A DNA stretch of 64,000 bases from Methylobacterium radiotolerans JCM 2831 (GCF_000019725.1 NC_010505.1:3413001-3477000), one strand, 5' to 3'; shown: positions 46,234 to 56,378, counted from the stretch's first letter. Made by a program: numbers and translations. Notes: generated by a model not told the origin, from the letters alone.

Positions 46234-46821
46234 ATGTTGCTGAAACTGCTCGATCGGCTCGAAGAGGTGCTGATCGGAACGCTGATGGCGGCCGCGACCG
46301 TCATCACCTTCGCCACGGTGGTGCACCGGTTCCTCTCCGGCATCCCCGCGCTGCAGGACTACACCGACCGGGTCGACTTCGGCTGGTCGCAGGAACTGTG
46401 CATCTACATGTTCATCTGGGTCGCGAAGTTCGGCGCGGCCTACGGCGTGCGCACCGGCATCCATGTCGGCGTCGACGTGCTGGTCAACCGCCTGCCGCCG
46501 AGCGCGCGCCGGATCATGGTCCTGATCAGCCTCGCGGCGGGCGCCCTGTTCACCGGGATCGTCGGCACGCTCGGCACGAACTTCGTCTGGCGCATAGGCC
46601 ACACCGACCAGACGACGCCCGACATGGAGATCCCGGTCTGGATCGTCTACCTCGCGATCCCCCTCGGCTCCTACCTGATGTGCTTCCGCTTCCTGCAGGT
46701 CGCGTGGGGCTACTGGACGACCGGGCACCTGCCCGCGCGCGACCACGCCCATGTCGACGGCGTCCCGACCGTCGAGGGCGTCGACCCGGTCCAGCTCGGC
46801 CGCGAGGGAGGCCCCGCATGA
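46234..46821 (+). CDS. dctQ: TRAP transporter small membrane subunit (DctQ family)
   Basis: A 195-residue inner-membrane protein with four predicted segments (VLIGTLMAAATVITFATVVH; LCIYMFIWVAKFGAAYGVRT; the later segments around RRIMVLISLAAGALFTGIV and IPVWIVYLAIPLGSYLMCFR). The C-terminal tail is hydrophilic. Partner of the large DctM subunit, whose start overlaps its stop by 4 bp. Confidence 0.92.
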   Translation: MLLKLLDRLEEVLIGTLMAAATVITFATVVHRFLSGIPALQDYTDRVDFGWSQELCIYMFIWVAKFGAAYGVRTGIHVGVDVLVNRLPPSARRIMVLISLAAGALFTGIVGTLGTNFVWRIGHTDQTTPDMEIPVWIVYLAIPLGSYLMCFRFLQVAWGYWTTGHLPARDHAHVDGVPTVEGVDPVQLGREGGPA

Positions 46822-48101
46822 GCGGCCTGATCATCTTCGGGCTGCTCATCGCCCTCATGCTCACCGGCATGCCGATCTCGATCGCGCTCGGCCTGACGGT
46901 GCTGACCTTCCTGTTCACGCTGACGCAGGTGCCGATCGAGAGCGTCGCGCTCAAGCTGTTCACCGGGATCGAGAACTTCTCGATCATGGCGATCCCGTTC
47001 TTCATCCTCGCCGGCAACTTCCTGGCCCATGGCGGCGTGGCGCGGCGGATGATCGCCTTCACGACCTCGCTCGTCGGGCACTGGCCGGGCGGCCTCGGCC
47101 TCGCGGGCGTGGTCGCCTGCGCGCTGTTCGCCGCCGTGTCGGGATCGAGCGTGGCGACGGTCGTGGCGATCGGCTCGATCATCCTGCCGGCCATGGTGGC
47201 CGAGGGCTACCCGCGGCGCTTCGGCGCCGGGGTGATCACCACGTCGGGGGCGCTCGGCATCCTCGTGCCGCCCTCGATCATCCTCGTGCTCTACGGGGTG
47301 TCGACGAATTCCTCAATCGGCAACCTGTTCCTGGCCGGGGTGATGCCCGGCATCGTCCTGTCGGCGATGCTGGCGACCGTCACCTTCGTCATCGCCAAGC
47401 GCCGGGGCTATCCGCGCATGCCCAGGGCCTCCTGGGCCGAGCGCCTGCGCGCCTTCCGCGAGAGCGCCTGGGGCCTGTTCCTCGTGGTGATGGTGATCGG
47501 CGGCATCTACGCGGGCATCTTCACGCCGACCGAGGCGGCGGCGACCGCCGCCGTCTACGCCTTCGTCATCGCGGTGTTCGTCTACCGCGACCTGAAGCTG
47601 TCGGACGTGCCTCGGGTGCTCCTCGCCTCCGCCAACATGAGCGCGATGCTGCTCTACATCATCACCAACGCGGTGCTGTTCTCGTTCCTGATGACCTCCG
47701 AGAACATCCCGCAGACGATGGCGGCGTGGCTGATCGCCATGAACTTCAGCCCGCTGGTCTTCCTGCTCGTCGTCAACATCATCCTGCTGATCGCCGGCAA
47801 CGTGATGGAGCCGTCCTCGATCCTGCTGATCATGGCGCCGATCCTGTTCCCGATCGCCGTCAAGCTCGGGATCGATCCGATCCATTTCGGGATCATCATG
47901 GCGGTCAACATGGAGGTCGGCCTGTGCCACCCGCCGGTCGGGCTCAACCTCTACGTGGCCAGCGGCATCGCCCATATGGGCATCTCCGAGCTGACGGTGG
48001 CGGTGCTGCCCTGGCTCCTGACGATGCTGGCCTTCCTGGTCCTGGTGACCTACTGGCCGGCCCTCTCCCTGTGGCTCCCGCGGGCGCTCGGGGCGATGTG
48101 A
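46818..48101 (+). CDS. dctM: TRAP transporter large permease (DctM family)
   Basis: A 427-residue inner-membrane transporter subunit with about 12 segments. It has SIMAIPFFILAGNFLAHGGV, GSSVATVVAIGSI, LGILVPPSIILVLYGVST and PVGLNLYVASGIAHM, all DctM hallmarks. It performs Na+-driven uptake with DctQ and DctP. Last intact gene of the CoA/TRAP operon; a decayed MFS gene follows. Confidence 0.95.
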   Translation: MSGLIIFGLLIALMLTGMPISIALGLTVLTFLFTLTQVPIESVALKLFTGIENFSIMAIPFFILAGNFLAHGGVARRMIAFTTSLVGHWPGGLGLAGVVACALFAAVSGSSVATVVAIGSIILPAMVAEGYPRRFGAGVITTSGALGILVPPSIILVLYGVSTNSSIGNLFLAGVMPGIVLSAMLATVTFVIAKRRGYPRMPRASWAERLRAFRESAWGLFLVVMVIGGIYAGIFTPTEAAATAAVYAFVIAVFVYRDLKLSDVPRVLLASANMSAMLLYIITNAVLFSFLMTSENIPQTMAAWLIAMNFSPLVFLLVVNIILLIAGNVMEPSSILLIMAPILFPIAVKLGIDPIHFGIIMAVNMEVGLCHPPVGLNLYVASGIAHMGISELTVAVLPWLLTMLAFLVLVTYWPALSLWLPRALGAM

Positions 48102-48241
48102 CGGGCGCGCGCCGCGCGGGTGCAGCCCAGGGCTCGGCCGGCGTTGCGGCGCCCGGGGCACGCGCAGATCGACGCGCGCCACCGGCCCCGCCCGCTCGGC
48201 AGCAGATGCGAGCGCGACCGCTCCGCCGATCCGAGCTGTCC

Positions 48242-48719
48242 GAGACCGACAGCCTGCTGCTGCCGTTCTGCACCGCCCTGTCGAACCTGTTCTGGCTGCC
48301 GGTCATGGGGGCGCTGTCCGGCCGGATCGGACGCAAGCCGATCCTGCTCGTCATCTCGGCGCTCACCCTGCGCACCGCCTAAGCGGTGCTGGGCTGGCCC
48401 GCGGCCAACGCGAGCGTCGGCAACGTGCTGATCGCGCTCCTCGGCTGTCCTTCCTGTACGGCAGCGGCAACGGCGCGATGGTGGTGGCGCCGACCGAGGT
48501 GGTCCCGGCGAGGGTGCGCACGGCCGGCTTCGTCCTCGCCGACCCGCTGGCGACCGCCCTGCCCGGCGGCTTCACGCCCCCGGTCACGACGTGGCTCACC
48601 GAAGCCGACGGCAACCGCGCGGCCTGTGGACGGCGATCAGGGGCACCTGCGGCCCCGTCACCACGCGCCTGATCGACCGCCGCGCGGGCCAGTCGGCCGC
48701 TCTGGGCGCTCCGGCCTGA
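48242..48719 (+). pseudogene. Decayed MFS metabolite:H+ symporter gene (C-terminal half)
   Basis: The plus strand encodes, in pieces, the second half of an MFS citrate/ketoglutarate-type symporter: LFWLPVMGALSGRIGRKPIL, then an in-frame TAA at 48380-48382, then GWPAANASVGNVLIALL. A one-base loss near 48443 shifts the frame to SFLYGSGNGAMVVAPTEVVP and VRTAGFVLADPLATALPGGF. A second shift near 48625 leads into a C-terminal piece ending TGA at 48717-48719. The N-terminal half is absent. It is a gene relic, perhaps a former extra transporter of the operon. Confidence 0.7.
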
Positions 48720-48735
48720 TCCGCCGGCACGGGAT

Positions 48736-48763
48736 CGGCAGGGGGGCTTCAGCCTCCCTGCCG
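48736..48763 (-). terminator. Strong hairpin downstream of glpT
   Basis: The 13-bp stem (one G-T pair) CGGCAGGGGGGCT / AGCCTCCCTGCCG with a 2-base loop starts 19 bases beyond the glpT stop codon on the minus strand. There is no clear T-run after it, but position and stability fit a terminator or 3'-end stabiliser. Confidence 0.5.
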
Positions 48764-48781
48764 CGCCGACAGGACCGGCGG

Positions 48782-50122
48782 TCAGGCGAATTGCGGGGCC
48801 GCGGTGCCGGTGTGCCGCAGGGTCAGGGCCAGGCAGACGATCGCGAGGACGCAGGCCGCCAGCAGGAGGATGAAGCAACCGTTCCAGCCGTAATGGTCGG
48901 TCGTGTAGCCGACCAGCGCGCTCGCCGCGACGGAGCCCCCCAGATACCCGAACAGGCCCGTGAAGCCCGCCGCCGTCCCGGCCGCCTTCTTGGGCACGAG
49001 CTCGAGGGCCTGGAGACCGATCAGCATCACCGGCCCGTAGATCAGGAAGCCGATGCAGATCAGGGCCGCGAGATCGACGCCCGGGTTGCCCTCGGGGTTG
49101 AGCCAGTAGACCAGCGTCGCCGCCATGACGCCGAACATGAACACCACGCCCGTCGCGCCGCGATTGCCGCGGAACAGTTTGTCGGACAGCCAGCCGCAGA
49201 GCAGGGTGCCGGGGATGCCGGCCCACTCGTAGAGGAAGTAGGCCCAGGAGGTCTTGTCCACCGAGAAGTGCTTGGCCTCCTTCAGGTAGGTCGGCGCCCA
49301 GTCCAGCACACCGTAGCGGAGCAGGTAGACGAACACGTTGGCGAAGGCGATGTACCAGAGCATCCGGTTCTTCAGGACGTGCTCGACGAAGATCTCGCGC
49401 GTGGAGAACTCGCGCTCGTGGTTGGCGTCGTAGCCCTCCGGGTAATCGTTCTTCCAGGTCTCCACGGACGGCAGCCCGCAGGATTGCGGCGTGTCCCGCA
49501 TGGTCAGGAAGGCGAAGACCGCGACGCCGAGCGCCACGGCGGCGGGCACGTAGAAGGCCGCGTGCCAGTCGTTGAACCAGGCCAGGCCGAGCAGGAACAG
49601 CGGCCCGATCAGGCCACCGCCGACGTTGTGCGCCACGTTCCAGACCGAGACGACGCCGCCGCGCTCCTTCTGCGACCACCAGTGCACCATCGTGCGACCG
49701 CTCGGCGGCCAGCCCATGCCCTGGAACCAGCCGTTGAGGAAGAGCAGCACGAACATGATGCCGACGCTGGACGTCGCCCAGGGCACGAAGCCGAACAGGA
49801 ACATCACCAGCGCCGAGAGCACGAGGCCGATCGGCAGGAAGTAGCGCGGGTTGGAGCGGTCCGAGACCATGCCCATCAGGAACTTGGACAGGCCGTACGC
49901 GATCGCCACCGCGGAGAGCGCAGTGCCGAGCTCACCGCGGCTGTAGCCCTGCTCGACCAAGTAGGGCATGGCCAGCGAGAAGTTCTTGCGCAGCAGGTAA
50001 TAGCCCGCATAGCCCAGGAAGATTCCCGCGAAGATCTGCCAACGCAGCTTGCGGTAGGTCGGATCGACGCGATCCGTCTGAATGGGTGGCCGATGGGCCG
50101 CGGGAGCGAGGAAGCCGATCAT
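48782..50122 (-). CDS. glpT: Glycerol-3-phosphate transporter
   Basis: A 446-residue, 12-helix antiporter of the organophosphate:phosphate family: [60 protein letters not shown] and [10 protein letters not shown] are GlpT hallmarks. It exchanges glycerol-3-phosphate for phosphate at the inner membrane. The ATG at 50122 (AAGG upstream) was chosen; the frame is open to 50332 but without similarity. It follows glpD by 270 bases on the same strand and feeds that enzyme. Confidence 0.93.
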   Translation of the reverse strand: MIGFLAPAAHRPPIQTDRVDPTYRKLRWQIFAGIFLGYAGYYLLRKNFSLAMPYLVEQGYSRGELGTALSAVAIAYGLSKFLMGMVSDRSNPRYFLPIGLVLSALVMFLFGFVPWATSSVGIMFVLLFLNGWFQGMGWPPSGRTMVHWWSQKERGGVVSVWNVAHNVGGGLIGPLFLLGLAWFNDWHAAFYVPAAVALGVAVFAFLTMRDTPQSCGLPSVETWKNDYPEGYDANHEREFSTREIFVEHVLKNRMLWYIAFANVFVYLLRYGVLDWAPTYLKEAKHFSVDKTSWAYFLYEWAGIPGTLLCGWLSDKLFRGNRGATGVVFMFGVMAATLVYWLNPEGNPGVDLAALICIGFLIYGPVMLIGLQALELVPKKAAGTAAGFTGLFGYLGGSVAASALVGYTTDHYGWNGCFILLLAACVLAIVCLALTLRHTGTAAPQFA

Positions 50123-50392
50123 GGCGCGCCTTCGTGAGATCGCGGACGGACCCAGGCTCATCCCGGGCGCATCTCGGATTGGACGGGGTGGTGACGGGCC
50201 GCGCTCAGCGTCGCGCCGAAGCGGATCCCGCGGCGTGCCGACGCGCGATCCGCGCGTCCGGTCTCGACCTTTGGCGATGGTGGACGGCATTGTCCGGTCG
50301 CGGCATCGTTTCCTCCCTGTGGTGCGGCGCATCTCCGGCTCGGCCGGGTCGCCGTCGTGCGGTTCCCCTGCCGCCCGCGCGGGGCGGCCGGC

Positions 50393-51895
50393 TCAGCCGG
50401 CGGCCATCGCGCCGGCGTGCCGGCCGGTCATGGTCGCGATCTTCGCCCGCAGCGCCGCGACCTCGTCGGCCGAGAAGGCGAGGCCGAGCTTGGACCGACG
50501 CCAGAGCACGTCCTCGGCGGTGCGGGCCCATTCCCGGTCCATCATCCAGCGCAGCTCGCCTTCGTGGAGGCCGTGCCCGAGGTCGGGCCCGAGATTCGCG
50601 GCGATGCGCAGCGCGTCCGTCCCGTAGGCGGCCACCAGGCGCTGGACCGTGGCGGCCGCGAGCTGGGGCGCGGCGCGGGCGAGGCGCGCCTCGAGCTCGG
50701 CCACCCCGTCCACCGGAAAATCGCCGCCCGGCAGCGCGGCGCTTCCGGTCCAAGAGCGGCCGCGCGCGCCGAGGCGCTGACCGATCTCCTTCAGGGCATC
50801 CTCGGCCAGCTTGCGGTAGGTCGTGATCTTTCCGCCGAAGATGTTGAGCACCGCCGCCTCGCCGGCCGCGCCGTCCGTCTTCAGCACGTAGTCGCGCGTC
50901 GCCTCCTGCGCCGCGGAGGCGTGATCGTCGTAGAGGGGGCGCACGCCCGAGAAGGACCAGACGATGTCGTCGCGGCGCAGCGGCGTCGCGAAGTACTCGC
51001 TGGCGGCGCTCAGCAGATACGCGGTCTCCTCCTCGGTGATCGCCGCGTCGGCGGGATCGCCGGAGAAATCACGGTCCGTCGTGCCGACCAGGGTCGTGTC
51101 GTTCGCGTAGGGGATCGCGAAGATGATGCGCCCGTCCGCGTTCTGGAAGATGAAGGCCCGGTCGTGGTCGTAGAGCTTGCGCGTCACGATGTGCGAGCCC
51201 TGCACGAGGCGCACGTGCTTCGCCTCGCTCCGGCCGAGCGGCCCCTGGATCACCCGGTCGACCCAGGGTCCGGCCGCGTTCACGAGGAAGCGCGCGGCGA
51301 TCTCGTCCTCGCGGCCGGTCTGCAGCTCGCGCCGGACGATGCGCCACAGATCGCCCTCGCGGCGGACCGAGACGACGCGGGTTCCCACCGCGATCTCGGC
51401 GCCCCGCGCCTCGGCATCGCGCGCGTTGAGCACCACGAGCCGCGTGTCGTCGACGCGCGCGTCCGAATACTCGAAGCCGCGCCGGAACTCGGATTTGAGC
51501 GGGGCGCCGATCGGGCCGGAGAGATCCACGGGGCGCGTGCCGGGCAGGCGCTTGCGGCCGCCGAGATGGTCGTAGAGGAACAGCCCGATCCGCAGCAGCC
51601 AGGCCGGACGCAGGCCGGTATGCAGCGGCAGGACGAAGCGCAGCGGGCGCACGATGTGGGGCGCGATGCCCCAGAGCACCTCGCGCTCGGCCAGCGCCTC
51701 GCGCACGAGGCGAAACTCGTAGTGCTCCAGGTAGCGCAGGCCGCCGTGGATCAGTTTGGTCGACCATGACGAGGTGCCGCTGCCGAGGTCGTTCTGCTCG
51801 GTCAGCGAGACCGAGTATCCGCGGCCGGCCGCGTCCCGCGCGATCCCGCAGCCGTTGATCCCCCCGCCGATGACGGCAACGTCGAACGTGCGCAT
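50393..51895 (-). CDS. glpD: Glycerol-3-phosphate dehydrogenase (FAD, respiratory)
   Basis: A 500-residue FAD flavoprotein oxidising sn-glycerol-3-phosphate to dihydroxyacetone phosphate and passing electrons to quinone. The N-terminal FDVAVIGGGINGCGIARDAA (FAD), SSWSTKLIHGGLRYLEHYEF and, later, SGVRPLYDD and KITTYRKLAEDAL are typical of GlpD. Peripheral inner-membrane enzyme. A very strong ribosome-binding site (GGGGGAGGATC) precedes the ATG at 51895. Its 97-base upstream region carries three CGAAA repeats, probably GlpR operators. Confidence 0.96.
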   Translation of the reverse strand: MRTFDVAVIGGGINGCGIARDAAGRGYSVSLTEQNDLGSGTSSWSTKLIHGGLRYLEHYEFRLVREALAEREVLWGIAPHIVRPLRFVLPLHTGLRPAWLLRIGLFLYDHLGGRKRLPGTRPVDLSGPIGAPLKSEFRRGFEYSDARVDDTRLVVLNARDAEARGAEIAVGTRVVSVRREGDLWRIVRRELQTGREDEIAARFLVNAAGPWVDRVIQGPLGRSEAKHVRLVQGSHIVTRKLYDHDRAFIFQNADGRIIFAIPYANDTTLVGTTDRDFSGDPADAAITEEETAYLLSAASEYFATPLRRDDIVWSFSGVRPLYDDHASAAQEATRDYVLKTDGAAGEAAVLNIFGGKITTYRKLAEDALKEIGQRLGARGRSWTGSAALPGGDFPVDGVAELEARLARAAPQLAAATVQRLVAAYGTDALRIAANLGPDLGHGLHEGELRWMMDREWARTAEDVLWRRSKLGLAFSADEVAALRAKIATMTGRHAGAMAAG

Positions 51896-51936
51896 GATCC
51901 TCCCCCTTTCGTGTCGCGGCGTCCGGCGCGCGACTG

Positions 51937-51984
51937 CGAAAGCAGAGGAATTGAATACGAAACCAAAGGAAAGTCAATCGAAAG
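51937..51984 (-). promoter_or_regulatory. glpD promoter/operator with three CGAAA repeats at 21-bp spacing
   Basis: CGAAAG at 51937, CGAAAC at 51958 and CGAAAG at 51979 (plus-strand coordinates) repeat with exactly 21-bp periodicity, i.e. on the same helix face. On the minus strand TTGACT (51977-51972) and TTCAAT (51955-51950) form a possible promoter with 16-base spacing that the repeats overlap. Further CGAAA copies lie upstream of glpR (52775, 52781, 52824). These are the likely GlpR binding sites. Confidence 0.55.
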
Positions 51985-51992
51985 CGATACGC

Positions 51993-52754
51993 TCAACGAC
52001 CGGTTTCGACGAGGCGGACGCCGGACGCGCGACAGAGGTCGCGCAGCGTCTCGCTGGGGCAGCGATCGGTCACGAAGGTTCCGATCTGGCCGAGCTGGGC
52101 GAGCCGGACCGGGGCGCTCCGCTCGAACTTGGTGGAATCCGCGACCAGCACGACGTGGCGGGCGTTGGCGATGATCGCCTGGGCGACCCGGACCTCGCGA
52201 TAATCGAAATCGAGGAGCGCCCCGTCCTCGTCGATCGCCGAGGCCCCGATCACCGCGAAATCGACCTTGAACTGGCGGATGAAGTCCACCGCCGCCTCCC
52301 CCACGATCCCGCCGTCCGAGCGACGGATCAGGCCGCCCGCCACGATGCACTCGATCTCGGGGCTCGGCCGCAGGGCGAGCGCGACGTTGAGGTTGTTGGT
52401 GATCACCATGAGCCCGGAATGGCCGAGGAGCGCCCGGGCAACGGCCTCGGTGGTGGTACCGATATTGATGAACAGCGAGGAGCGGTCCGGGATCAGGTCG
52501 GCGGCCGCGCGCGCGATCGCCGCCTTCTCGGGCGCCGCCAGCGCGTTGCGGGCCTCGTAGTCGAGGTTCTCGGCCCCCGCGCCGAGCACGGCCCCGCCGT
52601 GGATGCGCGAAAGCAGACGCGCGTCGCACAGGTCGTTGAGATCCTTCCGGATGGTCTGCACGCTGACCGCGAACCGACCGGATAGGGCGTCGACCGAGAC
52701 ACGCCCTTCGGTCCGCGCGATGTCCATGATCGCGTTCTGACGCTCCGAGAGCAT
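51993..52754 (-). CDS. glpR: DeoR-family regulator of glycerol-3-phosphate metabolism
   Basis: A 253-residue DeoR-family repressor. The N-terminal HTH (LSERQNAIMDIARTEGRVSV, FAVSVQTIRKDLNDL) is followed by a sugar-phosphate sensor domain (FINIGTTTEAVARALLGHSG, VADSTKF, RLAQLGQIGTFVTD). GlpR proteins release DNA when they bind glycerol-3-phosphate or a relative. It lies directly upstream of glpD and glpT on the same strand, which supports the assignment. CGAAA motifs in its own upstream region suggest autoregulation. Confidence 0.9.
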   Translation of the reverse strand: MLSERQNAIMDIARTEGRVSVDALSGRFAVSVQTIRKDLNDLCDARLLSRIHGGAVLGAGAENLDYEARNALAAPEKAAIARAAADLIPDRSSLFINIGTTTEAVARALLGHSGLMVITNNLNVALALRPSPEIECIVAGGLIRRSDGGIVGEAAVDFIRQFKVDFAVIGASAIDEDGALLDFDYREVRVAQAIIANARHVVLVADSTKFERSAPVRLAQLGQIGTFVTDRCPSETLRDLCRASGVRLVETGR

Positions 52755-52934
52755 ACCTGCAGACCTCCGCGCGACGAAAACGAAACCTCTTCTCGGTGCG
52801 AGCGCGCGAGCGTCATGAGAAAGCGAAAGCGCGTTCTGGACCGGCGACCACGCCTAGCGGATTCGCCCCCGGGAGGGAACGTCGGGACGCCCGAGGCCGA
52901 CCGGTCGCCCCGATGGGTGCGAAGGCGGGACTCG

Positions 52935-52989
52935 CGCGGCGTCAACGGGGCGCCGCCTGCCCCGAGGCGCCCGCCCCGTTGACGCCGCG
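52935..52989. repeat. Long inverted repeat between glpR and the histidine kinase gene
   Basis: The 16-base arm CGCGGCGTCAACGGGG (52935-52950) is perfectly repeated as its reverse complement at 52974-52989. The 23-base centre itself can pair further (GGCGCC with GGCGCC), giving a very stable hairpin. It sits between the divergent glpR and kinase genes, in the leader region of the kinase. It could be an attenuator/terminator or a remnant of a mobile inverted repeat; no copies elsewhere in the window were noticed. Confidence 0.6.
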
Positions 52990-53040
52990 TGCCCGCGCGT
53001 CGACAAGCACCGCGATGCATTGGTTTCCGTATTCACATCG

Positions 53041-56000
53041 ATGACCGGCGCGGCCGTCCCGCAGAACTGGTCTCCGGTCGGAGGCGGGGAGCTCGGCGAC
53101 CTGATCCGCAGCCACGACTGGGCGGCGACACCGCTCGGAGCCATCGGTACCTGGCCCGCGCCCGTCCGCACCATCGTCCAGACCCTGCTGCTCTCGCCGG
53201 TCCCGACCGTGGCGATCTGGGGCCGGGACGGCATCCTGGTCTACAATCAGGGCTACGCGGAGATCTGCGGCCCCCATCATCCGGAGGCCCTCGGCGGGCG
53301 CCTCCTGAAGCTCTGGCCGGAGCCCGCGCCTTCAACGCGCACGTGATCGCGAGCGGCCTGTCCGGTCGCCCGCTCAGCTTCCGCGCCCACGAACTCGAGC
53401 TCTGGCGGCACGGGCGCGCCGAGACGGCCTGGATGGACCTGGAATACACCCTTGTCCTGGACGATCGGGGCACGCCGATCGGCACGCTCGCCACGGCGCT
53501 CGACATCACCGAACGCGTCCTCAGCGCGCGCCGGATCGCCGAGAACGAGAGCCGCTTCCGCTTCCTCGACCAGCTGGGTCAGGCAACCGCGAATGCTCGC
53601 GACGCCGGCGCGATCCTGGAGATCACCACGCGTTGCGTGGGCGCGCACCTGAACCTGTCGAACTGCGCCTACGCCGACATGGATCCGGACGGCGACGGCT
53701 TCACCATCCGCGGCAACTGGCACGCCCCGACATCGCCCTCGATCCTGGGGCATTACAGCCTCGCCGATTTCGGCGCGCTGGCCGTCCAGGAGCTGAATCC
53801 CGGTCGGCCCCTCATCGTCAACGACAACGTCGCCGAGCTCGCCCCGCGCGAGGCCGAGACCTTCCGGGCGATCGGGATCGCGGCCACCATCTGCATGCCG
53901 CTGGTGAAGGACGGCCGGCTCGCGGCCCTGATGGCCATCCACCACGCGCACCCCCACCGCTGGTCGCACGCCGAGCTCGCGCTCATCCGCGAAGTCACCG
54001 AGCGCTGCTGGGCGCATATCGAGCGTGTCGGGGTCGAGGCGAGCCTGCGGGTCAGCGAGGCGCGGCTCCGGGCCCTGGTCCACGCCACCTCCGACGTGGT
54101 CTACCACATGAGTTCGGACTGGCAGGAGATGCGCCAGCTCGACGGCCGCGGCTTTCTGTCCGACCTGGCGGAGCCGAGCGTGCGCTGGCTCGATCACTAC
54201 GTCGATCCGGCCGACAGGCCGGCGGTCAAGGCTGCGGTCAACGACGCGGTCCGCCGCAAGGGCCTGTTCGAGCTCGAGCACCGGGTCCGGCGCGCCGACG
54301 GCCGCGTCGGCTGGACGCTGTCGCGCGCGGTGCCGGTGATCGATCGGCACGGGACCGTGACCGAGTGGTTCGGGATGGCGAGCGACGTCACGTTCCGGCA
54401 CGAGGCCGACGCGCGGCTCAGGGAGAGCGAGGCGCGGTTCCGCGCCATGGCGGACGACGCCCCGGTGATGACCTGGATCACCGACGAGAGCGGCGCGTGC
54501 ATCTACCTGAACCGTCGCTGGTACGAGTTCACGGGGCAGGCCGAGGCCGAGGCACTCGGGCTCGGTTGGCTCGACGCGATCCATCCCGACGACCGCATCC
54601 GGTCCGAACAGGCGTTCCTGGCAGCGAACGCGGACCGGACGTCGTTTCGCCTCGAATACCGCCTCCGGAACAGGGACGGACGTTACCGCTGGGCGCTCGA
54701 CGCCGCCTCGCCGCGTTTCGACGCCGACGGCGCGTTTCTCGGCTACTTCGGGTCGGTGATCGACATCGACGAGCGCCGCGAGGCCGAGGCACGGCTGCGT
54801 ACGCTGACCGACGTCGTGCCAGCCTTCGTCTGGTTCGCCTCGCCGGACGGCCAGCTGCATTTCCTGAACGACCGCTGGTGCGCGTATACCGGCCTCGACA
54901 CGCGGGCGTCGCTGCCCGATGGCTGGATCGAGGCGGTTCATCCGGACGACCGCGCGCGGACGGCGGCGGTCTGGTCGGACGCGCGCGAGCGCGGCGTCAC
55001 CTACGAGATCGAGGTCCGCTACCGCCGGCACGACGGGGCGTATCGCTGGTACATGGCCCGGGCCGAGCCGCTGCGCGATCCCGGCGGGACCATCACCGCC
55101 TGGTTCGGGACGTCGACCGACATCCACGACCGCAAGCTCGCCGAAGACGGTCTGCGCGAGCTGAACGAGACGCTCGAGAGCCGTGTCGCGGAACGCACCG
55201 GGGAGCTGCTCAAGACCGAGGAAGCGCTGCGCCAGTCGCAGAAGATGGAGGCGGTGGGTCAGCTCACGGGCGGCGTCGCGCACGACTTCAACAACCTGCT
55301 CACCATCATCCGCTCGTCCGTCGACTTCCTGCGCCGGCCCGAACTGCCCGAGGCGCGCAAGGCCCGCTACCTCGACGCGGTGTCCGACACGGTCGATCGC
55401 GCCGCCAAGCTGACCGGCCAGCTTCTCGCCTTCGCCCGCCGCCAGACCCTGGCCCCGCAGGTCTTCGACCTCGGCGACCGGTTGCGGGCCGTGGCCGAGC
55501 TGCTCGACACGGTGACCGGGGCGCGGATCCGCGTCGTCACCGAGGTCCCGGAAATCTCCTGCGCCGTGCGCGCCGACCTGAGCCAGTTCGAGACGGCGCT
55601 GGTGAACATCGCCGTCAACGCGCGCGACGCGATGGACGGCGAAGGCACCCTCACATTGCGATTGACCTGCACCTGCCCGCTGCCGGCGATCCGGGGCCAC
55701 GCGGCCAGCGCCCAGCCCTTCGCCGCGATCGCGCTGACCGATACCGGCTCCGGCATCGCCCCGGAGGTGCTGGACCGGATCTTCGAGCCCTTCTTCACCA
55801 CCAAGGAGGTCGGCAAGGGGACGGGCCTGGGCCTGAGCCAGGTGTTCGGCTTCGCGAAGCAATCGGGCGGCGATGTCGCGGTCGAGAGCGTGCTCGGCGC
55901 GGGGACGACCTTCACGCTCTACCTGCCCGAAGTCGCGGCCGAGACCCTGCCGCACGTGGCCGTCGCCGCCGCGGAGCCGGCCTCTCCCATCGGTTCCGGA

Positions 56001-56378
56001 CAGCGCGTTCTCGTGGTCGAGGACAATGTCGAGGTCGGCACCTTCGCCACCCAGATCCTGGAGGATCTCGGTTACGAGACCAGCTGGGCGGCGAATGCCG
56101 AGGAGGCTCTGGACCGGCTCGGATCCGAGGGGGCGGATTTCGACGTCGTGTTCTCGGACGTGGTGATGCCGGGGATGGGCGGGTTGGCCCTCGCGCAGGA
56201 GCTCAGGCGCCGGATGCCGCGACTGCCGGTGCTCCTGGCCTCGGGCTACAGCCACGTCCTCGCACAGGACGGCACGCACGGGTTCTCCGTCCTGCACAAG
56301 CCGTACTCGGCCGAGCAGCTCGGACGCCTGCTCCGGCAGGTCACCGCGCCGAAGCGGGACGCCCTGTCGACGCGATGA
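53041..56378 (+). CDS. Hybrid sensor histidine kinase (PAS-GAF-PAS-PAS-PAS-HisKA-HATPase-REC), frameshifted
   Basis: A large sensor kinase of about 1110 residues if the frame is repaired. The first 95 residues (GGELGDLIRSHDWAATPLGA, VAIWGRDGILVYNQGYAEIC) are in a different frame from the rest. The switch is near 53325-53330, where one base seems missing (LWPEPA then AFNAHVIASG). The main frame continues with the rest of this PAS, a GAF (about 175-340), three PAS domains, HisKA with GGVAHDFNNLL (His near 747), an HATPase (DTGSGIAPEVL, GTGLGLSQVFGF) and a receiver with Asp near 1039 (FSDVVMPG). No membrane segments, so cytoplasmic. Stimulus and partner are unknown. As it stands, the main part needs an internal or alternative start (the frame is open from 52989). 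Confidence 0.8.

Noticed and set aside
50205..50753. Minus-strand frame between glpT and glpD
   Set aside because: Arg/Ala/Gly-rich without a domain and largely overlapping the 3' part of glpD; the gap to glpT is better read as intergenic.
53277..56297. 1006-residue open frame on the minus strand opposite the hybrid kinase
   Set aside because: Composition is rich in Arg/Gly/Asp/Val with no domain; it mirrors the third-position GC bias of the kinase gene on the other strand, which has full domain evidence.
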